A DNA stretch of 64,000 nucleotides from Lunularia cruciata (Eukaryota > Streptophyta > Marchantiopsida > Lunulariales > Lunulariaceae): NCBI GenBank assembly GCA_948567375.1, contig OX419762.1:4036001-4100000 (forward strand), read 5' to 3'. Made by a program: the position numbers and the translations under genes. Of this stretch, positions 42,300 to 54,400 are shown one piece after another; within the stretch, counting starts at the first letter, position 1; each line of letters opens with the position of its first letter. The notes beneath the pieces are model-generated. The model searched no databases, was not told the DNA's origin, and saw only the letters and a list, made by a program, of their open reading frames with translations.

Positions 42300-45200
42300 T
42301 CTACAAAGGAGAGATGAAAAAGGTAAAATTGCATTAAGCCCCAATAGAGCCTATATGAGAAATTTGCCCCACTACACCTAAGATATCCAAGCTATGCAAG
42401 TCGTGTGGTATACAAACAACTAGAGCATCCAAAGAAGCATCACCTAGTGTGATTGCTTTCCTATGGATTACACCAACCACTACCTTTTGTAGAGAAATGG
42501 ACACACATTGTCTAAAATATACTACAAAGTATGAGAGTGAAAGTGGTGTCCACTGGCGCCTAACATGATAAGCTATCGTGCACTCCCTAACAAATGTGTC
42601 AAATGTCATGTCCATTGCTCCATATAACTTCAAGGCTAGAAGAACAACGAGGTGACCTTGCTGCATGTTCCTATACTTGGAGACCTTGTGACTTGCTGTT
42701 GCACTCACCGCCCATCCAGGGGGATGGATAATCACTCCCTCCAAAACTATATCTTGTGTAGGGTTTGTAACCACAACATCCACTATTGTCACTTGATCAT
42801 CTTGGACCAAGTGTAAGTCTGCCCTTATACATGTCATCTACAAAGCATACAAGCTCCCTCCAAGCCAAGTATCCACTCTCATGTGCCATAGCAAACACTA
42901 TGTCCCTAATAGCATCATGGATAGCTATCCTTTGTCCTCCAAAAGGACATCGTGTCATATGCACCACTAATGCATATAGTGTAGAACCACACTCACAAGT
43001 GAGTAATGAGGATGCAAATGGGTGGACCAAACTTAGGCATTACCAAATCCTAAACTTACCAAAACCTCATTGCTATAGAGAAAGTAGCGTGTGCAAGTCA
43101 AAATGCCCTAATGCACAATCAAGTTAGGATCCAAGAGCCTGCACCCTTGCTGGAGCAAGAGCAAAAATGTGCTCTAGTAGCTGAGGAATGGATGAGTCAA
43201 CTAAGAGAGAATGTAGCATATGCTCACACTATTGCTCCATCACGGAAGATCATAAACCTTTAGTCCAATCTGACAATAGTGAAGCAAAAGATGGAAAGTC
43301 CTCTTGTGCTTGTGGAGATAGACTATCTCCCATCTACCATAGTGACATCTAGAGAGAAAAGAATCCTCCCTCCACCTCTATCACATAAGTCTCCAAGACC
43401 AGCCTATCAACAACCACAAAATGAGAGGAAAGTAGGGGTGCCAAGAGAGCTTAACTACCCAAAAATGCTATATGTGCAATCTCGTCCAAAGATGGCAAGC
43501 CAACCCCTTTGCACAAGATTGGTAGAGTTGTCTGTCTACGTGCCAAATCCCTTGTCACACACTCAAATGTCCCTGGTCCAATAATATCACCAAAGACTCT
43601 CATAATCCTCCTATCAAAGGCTCTCAGACGTGATATGAAGGACAAGGAGGGAGAAAACATACGGATGAGCTAGGATGGTTGATGAGCAATACTAATAGAG
43701 AGTATACCAAATGCCACCTACAAATCTTCTAATAATGGAAGGTCATCCACATGGAGAATATCCTCTACAAGGGCAACGTATAAGAAGCATGTGATAGAAT
43801 CCTCGGATCTTACTAGTACTCCAAGAACACGTAGTCCATATGTAGATGTGATATACCCATCTAGAAGCTCAAGGTAGGGAGGAATAACTAAAGGGGACCA
43901 TGCCCTACACTTTGATGCCTTGACTCTCAAGCCTACTAGATGTAGTTTAGTAGTCAAGTGGTCAAAGGCCTGCCTAATCTAATCTATAGGTCCCACGATG
44001 TGTATATCATCTGTCAAGGAGAGAAATACACAACTAGCATGGCCAAAGTAGTAGATAGGAGAGCTCTAAAGTGAGCCATGGAAAATAAGGGTCCTCCTAA
44101 GAGATCTCCCTAACGTGTACCCATAGTTGACTCCAAGATGGTGACTCCCTCTTGTGAACCATTGTGTTGGTAGTAAAGGGAAGCAAAAGCACCATAAAAA
44201 GACTACACAAAAGGAATAAGACTTGCCCAAGGATCTACTAGCCTCCTCCCTAAGCTCTCTACTAGTAGATGCCCATGAGATGCTATTAAAAGCGTTCTCA
44301 ACATCCACTTGTAGGACAATCCACTCCGGATGGATATCAAGGAGTGCCCTAATGCTAAAAGATATAGCCTCATATCCTCCAAGTGTAGCTACTCAAATTG
44401 ATGTGGACTAAGGTGCTATCAAAAGTGAGAATGATGTTGAAGGACAATGGTACAACTGACCAAATGCAAAAAGATCTCTCCAATAGCAAGCGGTCTAATG
44501 CCCCTAATGTCCTTCTCTATCACAAGAAGTTGACTAGCACCTAACACTTGACTAACAAACATAAGAATGTCTCCTCTCGCTACTACTACAACCTCTTAAA
44601 ACAACTTAGTAAAACCACTAGAAGGATCATCTGCCTGAAAGCAATCTCTAAGGTGCTCATAAACCAATCTTGACAAGCCTCCTAAGGAAAGGCAAGGGGT
44701 AATGTACAATGCTTGTGCAAAAAGTGACCTATCAAGACATAAAGGCTGCTCAGGTTGATAATCTAAGACTTCTAGTGGTAGTCCCTCTATTCTTATAGAA
44801 TGCAATGAGCGTAGGGAAGAGATAGTCTCATCAATAAGGCTTGCCATAGACAAAGGGTGTAGCACTCGTGCTGCTCTACTAAACTCTCCCGCCTGACCCA
44901 ATGTCCTACACCATCATAATCAAGTGGCCTCTGTGGGTATCTTGTGGTGAAACTTGTCTCCTAAAACCCGTAGCCCTAATAGACTCCTCGTAAAGGGCCG
45001 CCCAGTCCTCGCTTGAAATTGACAAAATCTAGCAACCACCTCTTTATGCACCACACGTCCCCCTCTAGCATAGAAAAGACATCATTGAGGGAGTAATAGG
45101 AACCATGCTAACTCGTCCAAGGGATCACATGCCAACCGATCAAGTGGTAGGCAAAAAGCCCGTCTAGCCTCATCATGGAGTGTGCGGAGTAGTCTATGGC

Positions 45201-45480
45201 GTAGACGTGGACATGTAAAACTAGTCTCAAATAACCCCAAAATGCAACCCACTTGAGAAGCTACCATTCCCACGACTCGATTGTATCCTTAGAACGGTCA
45301 ATGACAAAATAAGAGAAGTGTGTGTAATCTCGAGTGTCACTGCCATCGATGTGGTCGCTTGCCTCACGTGGGAATCTCAAGTGTTCCAATCATAGTCCTT
45401 GTGCATCCTTCCCACATGGGTCCTTACCGCTTGTGAGGTAAAGTGTTGGTGAAACAACATGCATTGGGTATCCCAAGCCA
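42300..45480 (-). pseudogene. LINE-like (non-LTR) reverse transcriptase, copy A
   Basis: Minus-strand coherent coding, about 1000 residues, in pieces. N-terminal part 45273-44596: LRTLHDEARRAFCLPLDRLA, RVLHPLSMASLIDETISSLR, LSLGGLSRLVYEHLRDCF, DDPSSGFTKLF. RT: MDVENAFNSISWASTSRELR (44308), catalytic LTDDIHIVGP near 44010, LVGLRVKASKCRAWSPL, LRVLGVLVRSE (43957-43718). C-terminal: FDRRIMRVFGDIIGP, CECGSTLYALVVHMTRCPF (zinc-finger-like Cys/His), then VVTNPTQ ... KVSKYRNMQQGH (42837-42334). There are no LTRs. The order and RT motifs fit a plant/algal LINE-like family. Several stops make it inactive. Confidence 0.72.
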
Positions 45481-46096
45481 CTCTAAGTAGCCTCACATGG
45501 GGAGGTGTAACCATGGTTAACACAAAAATAACAATAATAACACATGATAATCCTCTCCATACCTCATACTTGCAAAACCACAACCCCTCACATCCCAACT
45601 CACATAAAAAACTACAATCTCTCCAAGCCCTAAAAATTATAAACTCTCATAATTTTCAATTTACATCTCCAAAATTTTCAAACTAAATTCAGATGGAATT
45701 TAATCATGAAAACCAAGAGATTAAAAATAAAAGTTACCAACCCATCACTCTCAATGTATAATGATCACTCTAAAAAACCAAAAAATCCTTACAACTTTAC
45801 ACTCAATTCTCCATAGTCTTCAACCTAGGCACCAATAGAACTGAAATCTAAAAATGAACAGAATAGACTATTCACCCGAGTGCTATATGCAAGAGAGCAC
45901 TCAGAAAGTATAAATCTTTCCTCTCACATCTCTCCTCTCCCGTCTCCACACTCTCCCAAAGTCCATAAATATAAATTGGGACAAGGAAGGAACAACACCG
46001 ATCCGAGTAGTCTACATTCAACCTGATATTGAGATTCAAATCGAGCACATAAAATAAGACAAAACACACATAAATTACATTCTACTCCATTAAACA
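45481..46096. other. Unassigned sequence upstream of the LINE-like copy A
   Basis: Low-complexity A/C-rich on the plus strand; pyrimidine-rich around 45900-45960. No gene family features. It may hold the 5' leader or promoter of the element. Confidence 0.35.
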
Positions 46097-46693
46097 CTAG
46101 CAATCATAAGAACTCAAATGCACAAATTTAGGACAAAGCACACATAAAGTACACAAAAGAAATAGGTACGTCAATCTAACTAGAAAGATGGAATAGGAAG
46201 AAAGAATTAAGATCTTTGACAAACTCCGACAATTCGAGCCGTTTTGATGAATCATGTGCTCTGAAATTACTAGAAAACATGTTTCAATGGCATAGTAATG
46301 TAATGGACAGTCGCTTTGGAGAGTTGCCATTATCATCGCACCATGTGTGAAACGTTGCAGTTCCGTTATCCGATTGAAGTCGAAAATGAAATCATAGTAC
46401 CTCGACTTAACAGTTCGACATGTCGGCAGGGAGACCAAGGAGACCACTCCCCTAAAGCTTGTGTTGAGTGCCGACAGGCAACACACCTTCCCCACCTGCT
46501 TGTACAACTGTAAAGGTGCATTAGTGTCTACTTTCTCACCCGCGACATTATAGCAACTTGGGTCAAGCATTATAGCAACTGTTGTCACTCGCGTCTTCAC
46601 AACCAACAGAATGGAGCAGACAGATTCCATTGCTCCAGAGTAGATCGAGTTTTCAGGTTGTGTTTGTAGGGTACGTGTAGAAACAGTATACAT
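46097..46693 (-). CDS. Hypothetical 198-residue frame
   Basis: Open from ATG at 46693 to a stop at 46097. Motifs are unremarkable: MYTVSTRTLQTQPENS, LDPSCYNVAGEKVDTNAP, a hydrophobic C-terminus (IFLVRLTYLFLLCTLCVLCP). I recognise no family. A frame this long could arise by chance once in a window of this size. Its surroundings have higher GC and no repeat match within the window. It could be an exon, a dead gene or noise. Confidence 0.2.
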   Translation of the reverse strand: MYTVSTRTLQTQPENSIYSGAMESVCSILLVVKTRVTTVAIMLDPSCYNVAGEKVDTNAPLQLYKQVGKVCCLSALNTSFRGVVSLVSLPTCRTVKSRYYDFIFDFNRITELQRFTHGAMIMATLQSDCPLHYYAIETCFLVISEHMIHQNGSNCRSLSKILILSSYSIFLVRLTYLFLLCTLCVLCPKFVHLSSYDC

Positions 46694-46989
46694 TAAGTTC
46701 TTGAGTTATGATCAACTGGTACATGACGAGACTGTACCGGAATAATGAATCTGGCATGTTTCTGCAGGGTACCTCCACTTGATTGCGAGCAGAAGAGTCC
46801 TACGGTGAAGGCGCGGGACAATTAGAACAGCGGACGGAATTGATTTATCTATTTGGTACGCACCAGGAGTCTATCAAGTAATCATGATGGAGATGGTAGC
46901 AGATTAGAGTTATTTATCCATTGCTCGATACAAATTTGACATTGCTAGCACTTAATTTGACATTGCTAGCATTTCTCAAATTTGGTGAG
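46694..46989. other. Unique-looking sequence
   Basis: Moderate GC, with CpG-containing stretches (GAAGGCGCGGGACAATTAG near 46810). No recognisable feature. Confidence 0.35.
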
Positions 46990-48230
46990 CATATATCCAT
47001 AGCAATATTGCACAACAAGAATAAGACTTACTCATGCTACACTAGACTCCTTAAGCTCTCTAAAGATGGATAAATTTGATATTTTACTAAAAATATTCTC
47101 AATGCCCACGTGCAAGTAACATAATCCAAAGCATATTCAAGGATGCTCAAATAATTCTAAGAAAAATATCTTACAATCTCTTAGAAAAACTCCAAATTGT
47201 TATGGAAAAGAAATTGCTAAAAATGAACATAATGCTAAAAGATGATAGTATTATAAGGCACAATAAGACCTCTCCAATAACAATGATGTAATGGCTCTTA
47301 ATGTCTTTTTGCCCTTCCAAAAATTCTACCAATGTCAAGCACTTGACTTATTGACATAGGAATCTACTTCTTGCTATTTTTGAGCGACTTGGAGTAACTC
47401 AACAAAACCTCTACAAGGATTATCTATTTAGAAGAAATCTCTAAGATACCCCACCAAATCCTTACAAGCCTCACTATAAAAAAAAGATTGCACATTGAGC
47501 ATAAACAAAAAGAAACCTATTAAGATATAATGACTCCTCAAGTTGATCCTCCTAGATCTATAAAATGGTACTCCTCTTGCTAAGCAATGTAAGAAGCGTA
47601 AAGATAGAATAATCTGCTTGATGAGACAAGCCATAGACAAAGGATGTAGGATTGATAGAACTCCACTAGTTTCTACAACCTAACTCAATATCGTACACCA
47701 GAATGTATATGTGTTTTACTATCATTAAAATTGTCTTATAATACAAACAACATGAATAGACTTCTTTTATAAAGTGAAGTAAAGTAACTCAATCTCTACT
47801 ATCTAATTCCCACCTCTCTATGTACATATGTATAATTCTTTCTAGTATAAAAAATATAAAATCTCAAGAGTAAGAGAAATAAGAACCACACTAAGTCATC
47901 CATAGAATCATGCATCAATTGATCAAGTGATAAGCAAAAGAATCCATTGACCTTATTGTTGAATGGAAAAAAGACTTTATAAAAATGGATATGGGAAACT
48001 TGTCAAAAAGCCTATAATATAGATTGCATGGACACTAACTAATCTCATGATTCAATTGAGATACCAAGAGTAGTCAATAAAAGGATGGACAAAGTATGCA
48101 TAATATTGACTATCAATAATATTGATATGCTTGTATGCTTCATATAAGCATCCCAAGTAGTTTAATCATAATCCTTAGGTATCTTTTACACATTACACAT
48201 TGATCATTTTTTACCTACTATACATTAAAG
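46990..48230 (-). pseudogene. LINE-like reverse transcriptase, copy C (N-terminal part)
   Basis: Colinear with 44230-45480 of copy A on the same strand. The clearest segment is 47640-47428, LHPLSMACLIKQIILSLRF-like, ending ACKDLVGYLRDFF against RLVYEHLRDCF in copy A. It is more decayed than copy A, and the RT catalytic half is missing on the left. A LINE missing its 3' half is unusual, so this may be a rearranged fragment of copy B. Confidence 0.5.
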
Positions 48231-48985
48231 AGTTTGGGATGTAATCCTTGTATATATGAATTAAAGAGCTTGTGGTATATTATATATACTATATCTTATA
48301 TTTTTGAAAAGGAAATTAAACCATAGATAAAAAATGTATATCTTTAAACTTATAAAACTATAACTCATTAACAACTCAGCTTACATGAATAAATATTAAT
48401 TCATAAAATCATAAATAAGATAAGCATTCATGATACCATCTCTATAGTATTAAATCTAGGTGTCAATTGAAACAAGTTTAACACCAAATGATAATATAGA
48501 CATAACCCAACACTCTCCATTTCAAATAATATTTCAAAATCTTCAAAATAGAATTACTTATCACACTTATCCTCCTACACAATTCTTTCTATCTTCAATT
48601 TACATACAAATATGCATAAGATACATAATCCTTAATCTAAATATCAATAAAACCAAAGTTCTTTTGACAAAAAACAACTCTTTCCAAACTAATAACTTAA
48701 TATATACTTCAAATGAATTAAAGAATTTCTTCAAACACTCCACTTGCAGCTCCTCCCAATTTCTCTCTCTCCACTCAATCACTCTCTTTTAGCTTATTAC
48801 TCTCATCTTTCAACATTTAATCCAACCTCCAAGTTGTCAGCAAGACTTAACCAACCTTTGATGCCAAGGTGCATCATTCCTCTAGGAGAAAGGATTTCAC
48901 AAACAAGAATAGTTGAAACACATGAACATCAATTGTGCCTTATTCACAATGCCAATTGGACCAAATGGGACTTGGAGATTGGTTA
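48231..48985. other. Unassigned AT-rich sequence
   Basis: A-rich plus strand with short frames lacking family features. No regulatory or RNA gene signal seen. Confidence 0.4.
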
Positions 48986-49777
48986 ATTCCTATTCTAATA
49001 GAAAGAAGGTGACCATGCATGATAAGAAGAAGGATGGGGAGACCTCATCAAGCTATACAAGGAAAGACATAGGAGGTAAAATGGAGCTAAGTCCCAATAG
49101 TATTGTCAAGAGGAATCTGCACTAAAACACCTAAGATACATGAGCTATGAAAGTTGTATGGTCTACAAACAATTGGAGCATCCAAAGAAGCATCAACTAG
49201 TGTGATTTCTCTCTTCCGGATTGTGCAATCCAATGCTCTATGTAGAGCAATGGACACATGTCTAAAACATTCTATAATATAAGAGTGAGAGTGATAGTCC
49301 TTGACGTGTAGAATGATATGCCCTTATGCATTCTTTGACAAATGTGTCAAACACCACTTCCATTTCTCTATATAACTCCAAGCTAAAGGAACAAAGAGAT
49401 GACCTCACTACATATCCCTATACTTGGAGACCTTGCACATTGCAGCTCTGCTAGTTGCTTATCTAGGAGGATGCTTAATCACTCCTTCTAACATTAAATT
49501 GCATGTAGGGTTTGTAACCACAATATCCACTACTAGCACTTGATAATCTCAGACCAAATACAAGTACACCATGACTTGTGTAATCTGCAAATCATACCAA
49601 CACTCCCTCTAAGTAGGTATCCACTCTCTCATGCCATGGAAAACATTATATCCTTGATAGCATTGTGGGTAGTTATCCTCTATCCTCCAAAAAGACACCA
49701 TGTCATATGGACCATCATTGCATCTAGCATAGAACCACACTCACAAGTGAGTAATGAAGATGCATATATGTAGACCA

Positions 49778-50076
49778 TGTAAGGAATGCAAATTTGCAAT
49801 CTAGGAAAAAATCTCAATCATTGCACGACATGGAGAAACATACACAAAATTTTATGTGGTTTGGCTAAGAATTTTGCCTACGTCCATAGCTACATTGTTT
49901 TTGACATTAGGGTACTCTATCACAAGGATTACAAATGCGCCACTATGCTCATATGAGTTCTCACTAAAAAAAATATTTTTTTAGGGTGTTGAATCGGGCT
50001 CTACTACCAGACCTTTTATGGGAAGCCTATGAGAGGATCATGAACTAAAGACTCCAATCAGACTCCACACTCAAAA
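49778..50076 (-). repeat. 3' LTR of the Ty1/copia element
   Basis: 299 bp, matching 53192-53515 along its length (TATGTGGTTTGGC-type segment, GGGAAGCCTATGAG near the end), with some deletions. Confidence 0.8.
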
Positions 50077-53000
50077 ATCTTCTACGTGGAGTCTCACATC
50101 ATCTCTCTACTTGATGATCATAGTCTTTTGTAAATCTACTAAACTTTGGTACACCCAAATGATTCCACTAGTATATCACAATTTTCAACAATAAACTCAA
50201 AGGCCAATTGAAGTTATGCACTACTTAAGCTTCTCAATCATGACTACATTGGTGAACACATCTATAGGGTTGTTAATCCCTACAATTTTCATCAAGGTTA
50301 GAACTCCACCATCTATCAACTCACAAATGAAATGATATCTTAGTTGAATTTGTCCTAAAATTGGATTCTTTGCAGGGCTAATTATACTTTGACTATCATT
50401 GTGAAGTACATTGTCAACATATCCTTTGCTTAGTTCTACCTAGAAGTTATTCAACCAAATCATCGCCTTAAAAGCCTTTGAGATAGCCATGTACTCAACT
50501 TGTATGGTGGAAAGCACAACTAACAACTATACCATCTAGATTAAAAACATACAATGTGGTACTCTTTCTATCATCCAAGCCTCCTCCCTAGTCTACATCC
50601 TTGAAGCCCTTTAAAATGGCATCTTTTTTCTTGAAACAAAGTGCTCTATTTGAAGTGCCTTTCAAGTAATGTAAAAGTCACTTTATCACTTCCGAATGCT
50701 CTCTTCTTGGATTTAACATGAATCTGCTTATAATTCCTATAGCATGAGAAATGTCTGGCCTAGTGCATACCATCACATACATCAAACTGCCAACTACTGA
50801 TATATAAGGAACTTTGCTCATGTACTCTATGTTTGCATCTATCTTTGGTGATTGCTCCCTAGAAAGCTTGAAGTGACTTCCCAAGGGAGTGGTCCAGATT
50901 GTAGCATTTTTAAATCAAAATTGCCCATCAACCTATGAATGTAGCTCTCTTGAGACAACTTCAAAGTACTTACATATCTATTTCTACTAATCTTCATCTC
51001 AAGTACCTCTTGTGTAGGAGCCAAATCTTTCATCTTAAAGACATCAAACAATTTGCTTTCTTGTTGACCTCCTTCATGTTGGACACAATGATCAACATAA
51101 AGCAACAAAATGATGTACAAATTAGAAAATGACTTAATATAGCAGCAATGATCTATCTCACATTTGGTGTAACCATTTTTAGCCATAAAACCATCAAATT
51201 TCAAGTACCAATGCAAAGGTGCCTACTTCAAACCATGAAGACTCTTCTTCAACTTGCAGACCATGTCCTCTCTATCAATGACCTGAAACCCCTCTGGCTA
51301 TGCCATATAGATGTCCTTCTCAAGGTCTCCATATAGAAATGTTATTTTCATATCTAGTTGCTCTAGATGCAAACCCTTTGAAGTCACAAGACCCAAGACC
51401 AATCTGATAGTAGTCATCTTAACTACAAGAGAGAAGATCTTGTTGTAGTCTATAGCTTTTTTATACTAAAAGCCTTTTCCTACTAGTCTTGCCTTGTACC
51501 ACTTGCTTCCACCATATTATTCTTTGACCTTGTACATCCATTTGTTCTACAATGCTTTCTTTCCTTTTGGCAACTTAATCAATGACTAAGTCCCGTTCTT
51601 TTCCAAGGATGACATCTCTTCCTTCATTGCAAACTTCCACTATATTGAGTCATCCATTTGCATTGCCTCCAAGTAGCACTTAGGTTCACTATTTTTTGTC
51701 AAAAGTAGGTAATACATGGATGGAGAATATCTCTCTACTCGTCTTTGCACTCTAGTGGATCAGTTATAATCAGTTAAATCAGTTATAACCATGACTAGAT
51801 CTACCATGTTATCCCTATTTTCTATAAACCTCTTGTTTCTTGCAACATTGCTTTTTGAAATATCTTTCAAGACTGCCTCTTCTTTTTGTTCCATTGTAAC
51901 TTTGGACTCTTCTACAAGCCTATATTTATACATAGCAATCTCATGAAAAATGAAATCTCTACTTTTAAGTACCTTTTTGTTATCTTCATCCCAAAAATCT
52001 TCATATAATCTGATTTATATATAATGTATATTCCACTCCCTCTAAACTTCTAAAAGCATATTGCTCCTACATACCTTCTACTATTCCCTTTTGAAAGATG
52101 TGTGATATCCTTCCACATCTAATTGATCTATAGAAATCAGAGTTCTCTTAAGTCCAAGGATGTATCTAATGTCTATCAATATCCATATAGTTCCTTGAGA
52201 GGTTTTTAAGTTCCCGTCACTCTTCCTTTCAATAATAGGGGTTTATCTTTAGCAAGATGAACCTTTCTAAGGTTTCTAAGAGCAAAATTGTGCATCACAC
52301 TTTGCATAGAGTAGACTAAAATGATGCACCATAGTCCATAATCCAAGATTCTATTGTACACTCTACACAATAGACAAGTGCATCATCTTGCCCTATTGCT
52401 AAATTCTCCAAATTCTCTTCCTTCTTATTTGATAAATTTTTACATTGATTTTTGAAGTGACAAGCCTTGTTGCAATTCCAACATACAATTGCAACATATT
52501 TTCCTTGAGTACTTCCTTGCATTCTATTGACTCACCTCTCTTTATTAACTTGGATCTGCCACTCCCTTGATTTTGACCTTGTTGAAACTTTCTACTTCTG
52601 CTTTCAAGATATAACTATACACTTTACAATTCTATAGAATTGCATTTATGTATGTCATCTTTGAGAATTAAGTCATGAATGCTATCAAAACTTAAATCAT
52701 TTTGATTCATATGAACTACTCACTATTGTTACTATTGTTCCCCAAATATCAGGCAAAGATTATAACAATAGCAAAGCTTGAACCTAATCATCAAAATAAT
52801 CCTCACATATTCTACTCTCAATATGATAGAATTAAATTCATTCACATGATCCTAGATCGATGCATCTTTTTTCATCCTTGTATTGACTAATTGGTGAATC
52901 AAATATACCTATCTATACATATTTGATAATGCTCTAATCAATTGATGAGTGGTCTTTTGATTGACAATGTTGTACGCAACATAATTTGCAAATGTCAATC

Positions 53001-53191
53001 AGACCAAACCTAAAGCATGTCAATCTCTTCCATCTTTCTAGCTTTTCTACCTCAAGAGGTAGGTGCAACTTCTTTTGATACAAATAATCTTAATTTTCAT
53101 CTTCCAAAATCCAAAATCAAACTTGTAGATTTTGACTTCCTTTCTTCTGCCATCACTTCCACTCTTCTCCAAACCAGGCTCTAATACCAAT
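50077..53191 (-). pseudogene. Ty1/copia gag-pol remnants
   Basis: Minus strand: gag zinc knuckle CWNCNKACHFKNQC and protease start SWIMDYGASF (52522-52316; Tyr replaces Ser in the D-S-G-A box). RT N-terminus near 51720-51500 (CYLEAMQMDDS, KALxNKWMYKVK). RT palm 51216-50839, where the catalytic YVDD has become YVDH (LLLYVDHCVQ), and FDVFKMKDLAPTQEVLEM. Then VPYISVVGSLMYVMVCTRPD (50884-50678). Order protease before RT with integrase between fits Ty1/copia. Clearly inactive. Confidence 0.85.
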
Positions 53192-53515
53192 TGTAAGGAA
53201 TGCAAATCTGCAATCTGCAAATGGTTGAGATTGTTAGAAACAATCTCAACCATTGCATGACATGAAGAAACATATACAAAGATCTTATGTGGTTTGGCCA
53301 AGAATTGCTTATGTCCTTAGCTGAGTTGGTGTAGATATTAGGGTACTCTATCACACAAATTACAAATGCACCACTACACGCACATGAGTTCTCACCACAA
53401 TAGAAAATGAAATAAACAAATTTAAGCAAGACCCACTAGGGGCCTCCCAAACCCCTTTTGGGAAGCCTATGAGGGGATCATGAATAAAGACCCCAATCAA
53501 ACTTCACAGTCAATA
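53192..53515 (-). repeat. 5' LTR of the Ty1/copia element
   Basis: 324 bp, adjoining the initiator tRNA-Met type primer site on its left and the GACCA duplication on its right. Confidence 0.82.
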
Positions 53516-54400
53516 GACCAAACCTAGGTAGCACCTCATCATTGTGGAGAAAGTAGTTGGTGTGAATTGGAATGCCCTAATGCAATGTGAAGCTAGGATC
53601 CAAGAGCTTGCACCCTTGCCAAAGCAAGAGCAAAGGCGTGCTCTAGTAGCACAAGAATGGACAAGTCAACTAAGAGATAATGTAATGTATATTGAAATTG
53701 TTGATCCATCAAGGAATATTGTAAGCCTCTAGTTCAATCTAACGGTATGGAAGCAAAGTGTGGAAGGTCCTCTCGTGCTTGTGGAGATATACCATCTCTC
53801 ATCTACCACAATGACCTCCAAAGAGAATATAAATGCATCTGCCACCTTGGTCACATACATCTCCAAGAATGGCCTATTAGCAACCACAAAATGGGAGGAA
53901 AGTAGAGTGCAAAGAGAGCATAACTACTCAAAAATGCTATAGATTTTGTCTATTCCATAGATAATAAGTCTACCCCTTTGCACGAGATTGGTAGAGATGT
54001 TATTCTAGATGCAAAATCCACTATCACAAACTCAAATATCCTTGGTCCAATGATATCACCAAAGACACCTATAATCCTCCTATCAAACGTTCTCAAATGT
54101 GATAAGAAGTTCACAAAAGGGGGAACCATGCAAAGAAGGTAGGTTAGTTTACGAGCAAAACTAGAGTAGAGTATCCCAAATGTCACCTATGGATCTCCTA
54201 GTAGAGAGAGGTCATCCACATGAATAATATCTTTTGCAATGGCTGCATCTAGGAACAAAATCTTCCGATTTTATTGGCATTCCAAGAATACATAGGTGAT
54301 TATAACATGTGATACACACCTCTGGAAACTAGAGGTGAAGAGGAATACCTAGAGAGGACCATGCTTTACACTTTGACACCTTGATCTCTGTCCTGTTTTA

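Larger units (their letters stand above)
49778..53515 (-). mobile_element. Degraded Ty1/copia element with LTRs and target duplication
   Basis: LTRs 49778-50076 (3') and 53192-53515 (5', 324 bp) start TGTAAGGAATGCAAAT on the plus strand. GACCA flanks both sides (49773-49777 and 53516-53520). The minus-strand primer site TGGTATTAGAGC is at 53178-53190. At 3738 bp it is shorter than an intact copia element, with gag and integrase largely eroded. It is inserted in LINE-like copy B. Confidence 0.85.
48990..54400 (-). pseudogene. LINE-like reverse transcriptase, copy B, split by a copia element
   Basis: 48990-49777 corresponds to 42250-43025 of copy A (C-terminal part). 53521-54400 corresponds to 43026-43925 (FDRRIIGVFGDIIGPRIFEF near 54100). 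The two halves join exactly at GACCA, the copia target site. The copy ends near 54400, in the middle of RT relative to copy A. 5' truncation of this sort is typical for LINE insertion. Stops are frequent. Confidence 0.6.

Noticed and set aside
43040-43580. Plus-strand peptide (GPLVLVEI-type) repeated at 53540-53940
   Set aside because: It recurs only because both places are copies of the LINE-like minus-strand gene; the minus frame carries the recognisable RT-family sequence on both sides.
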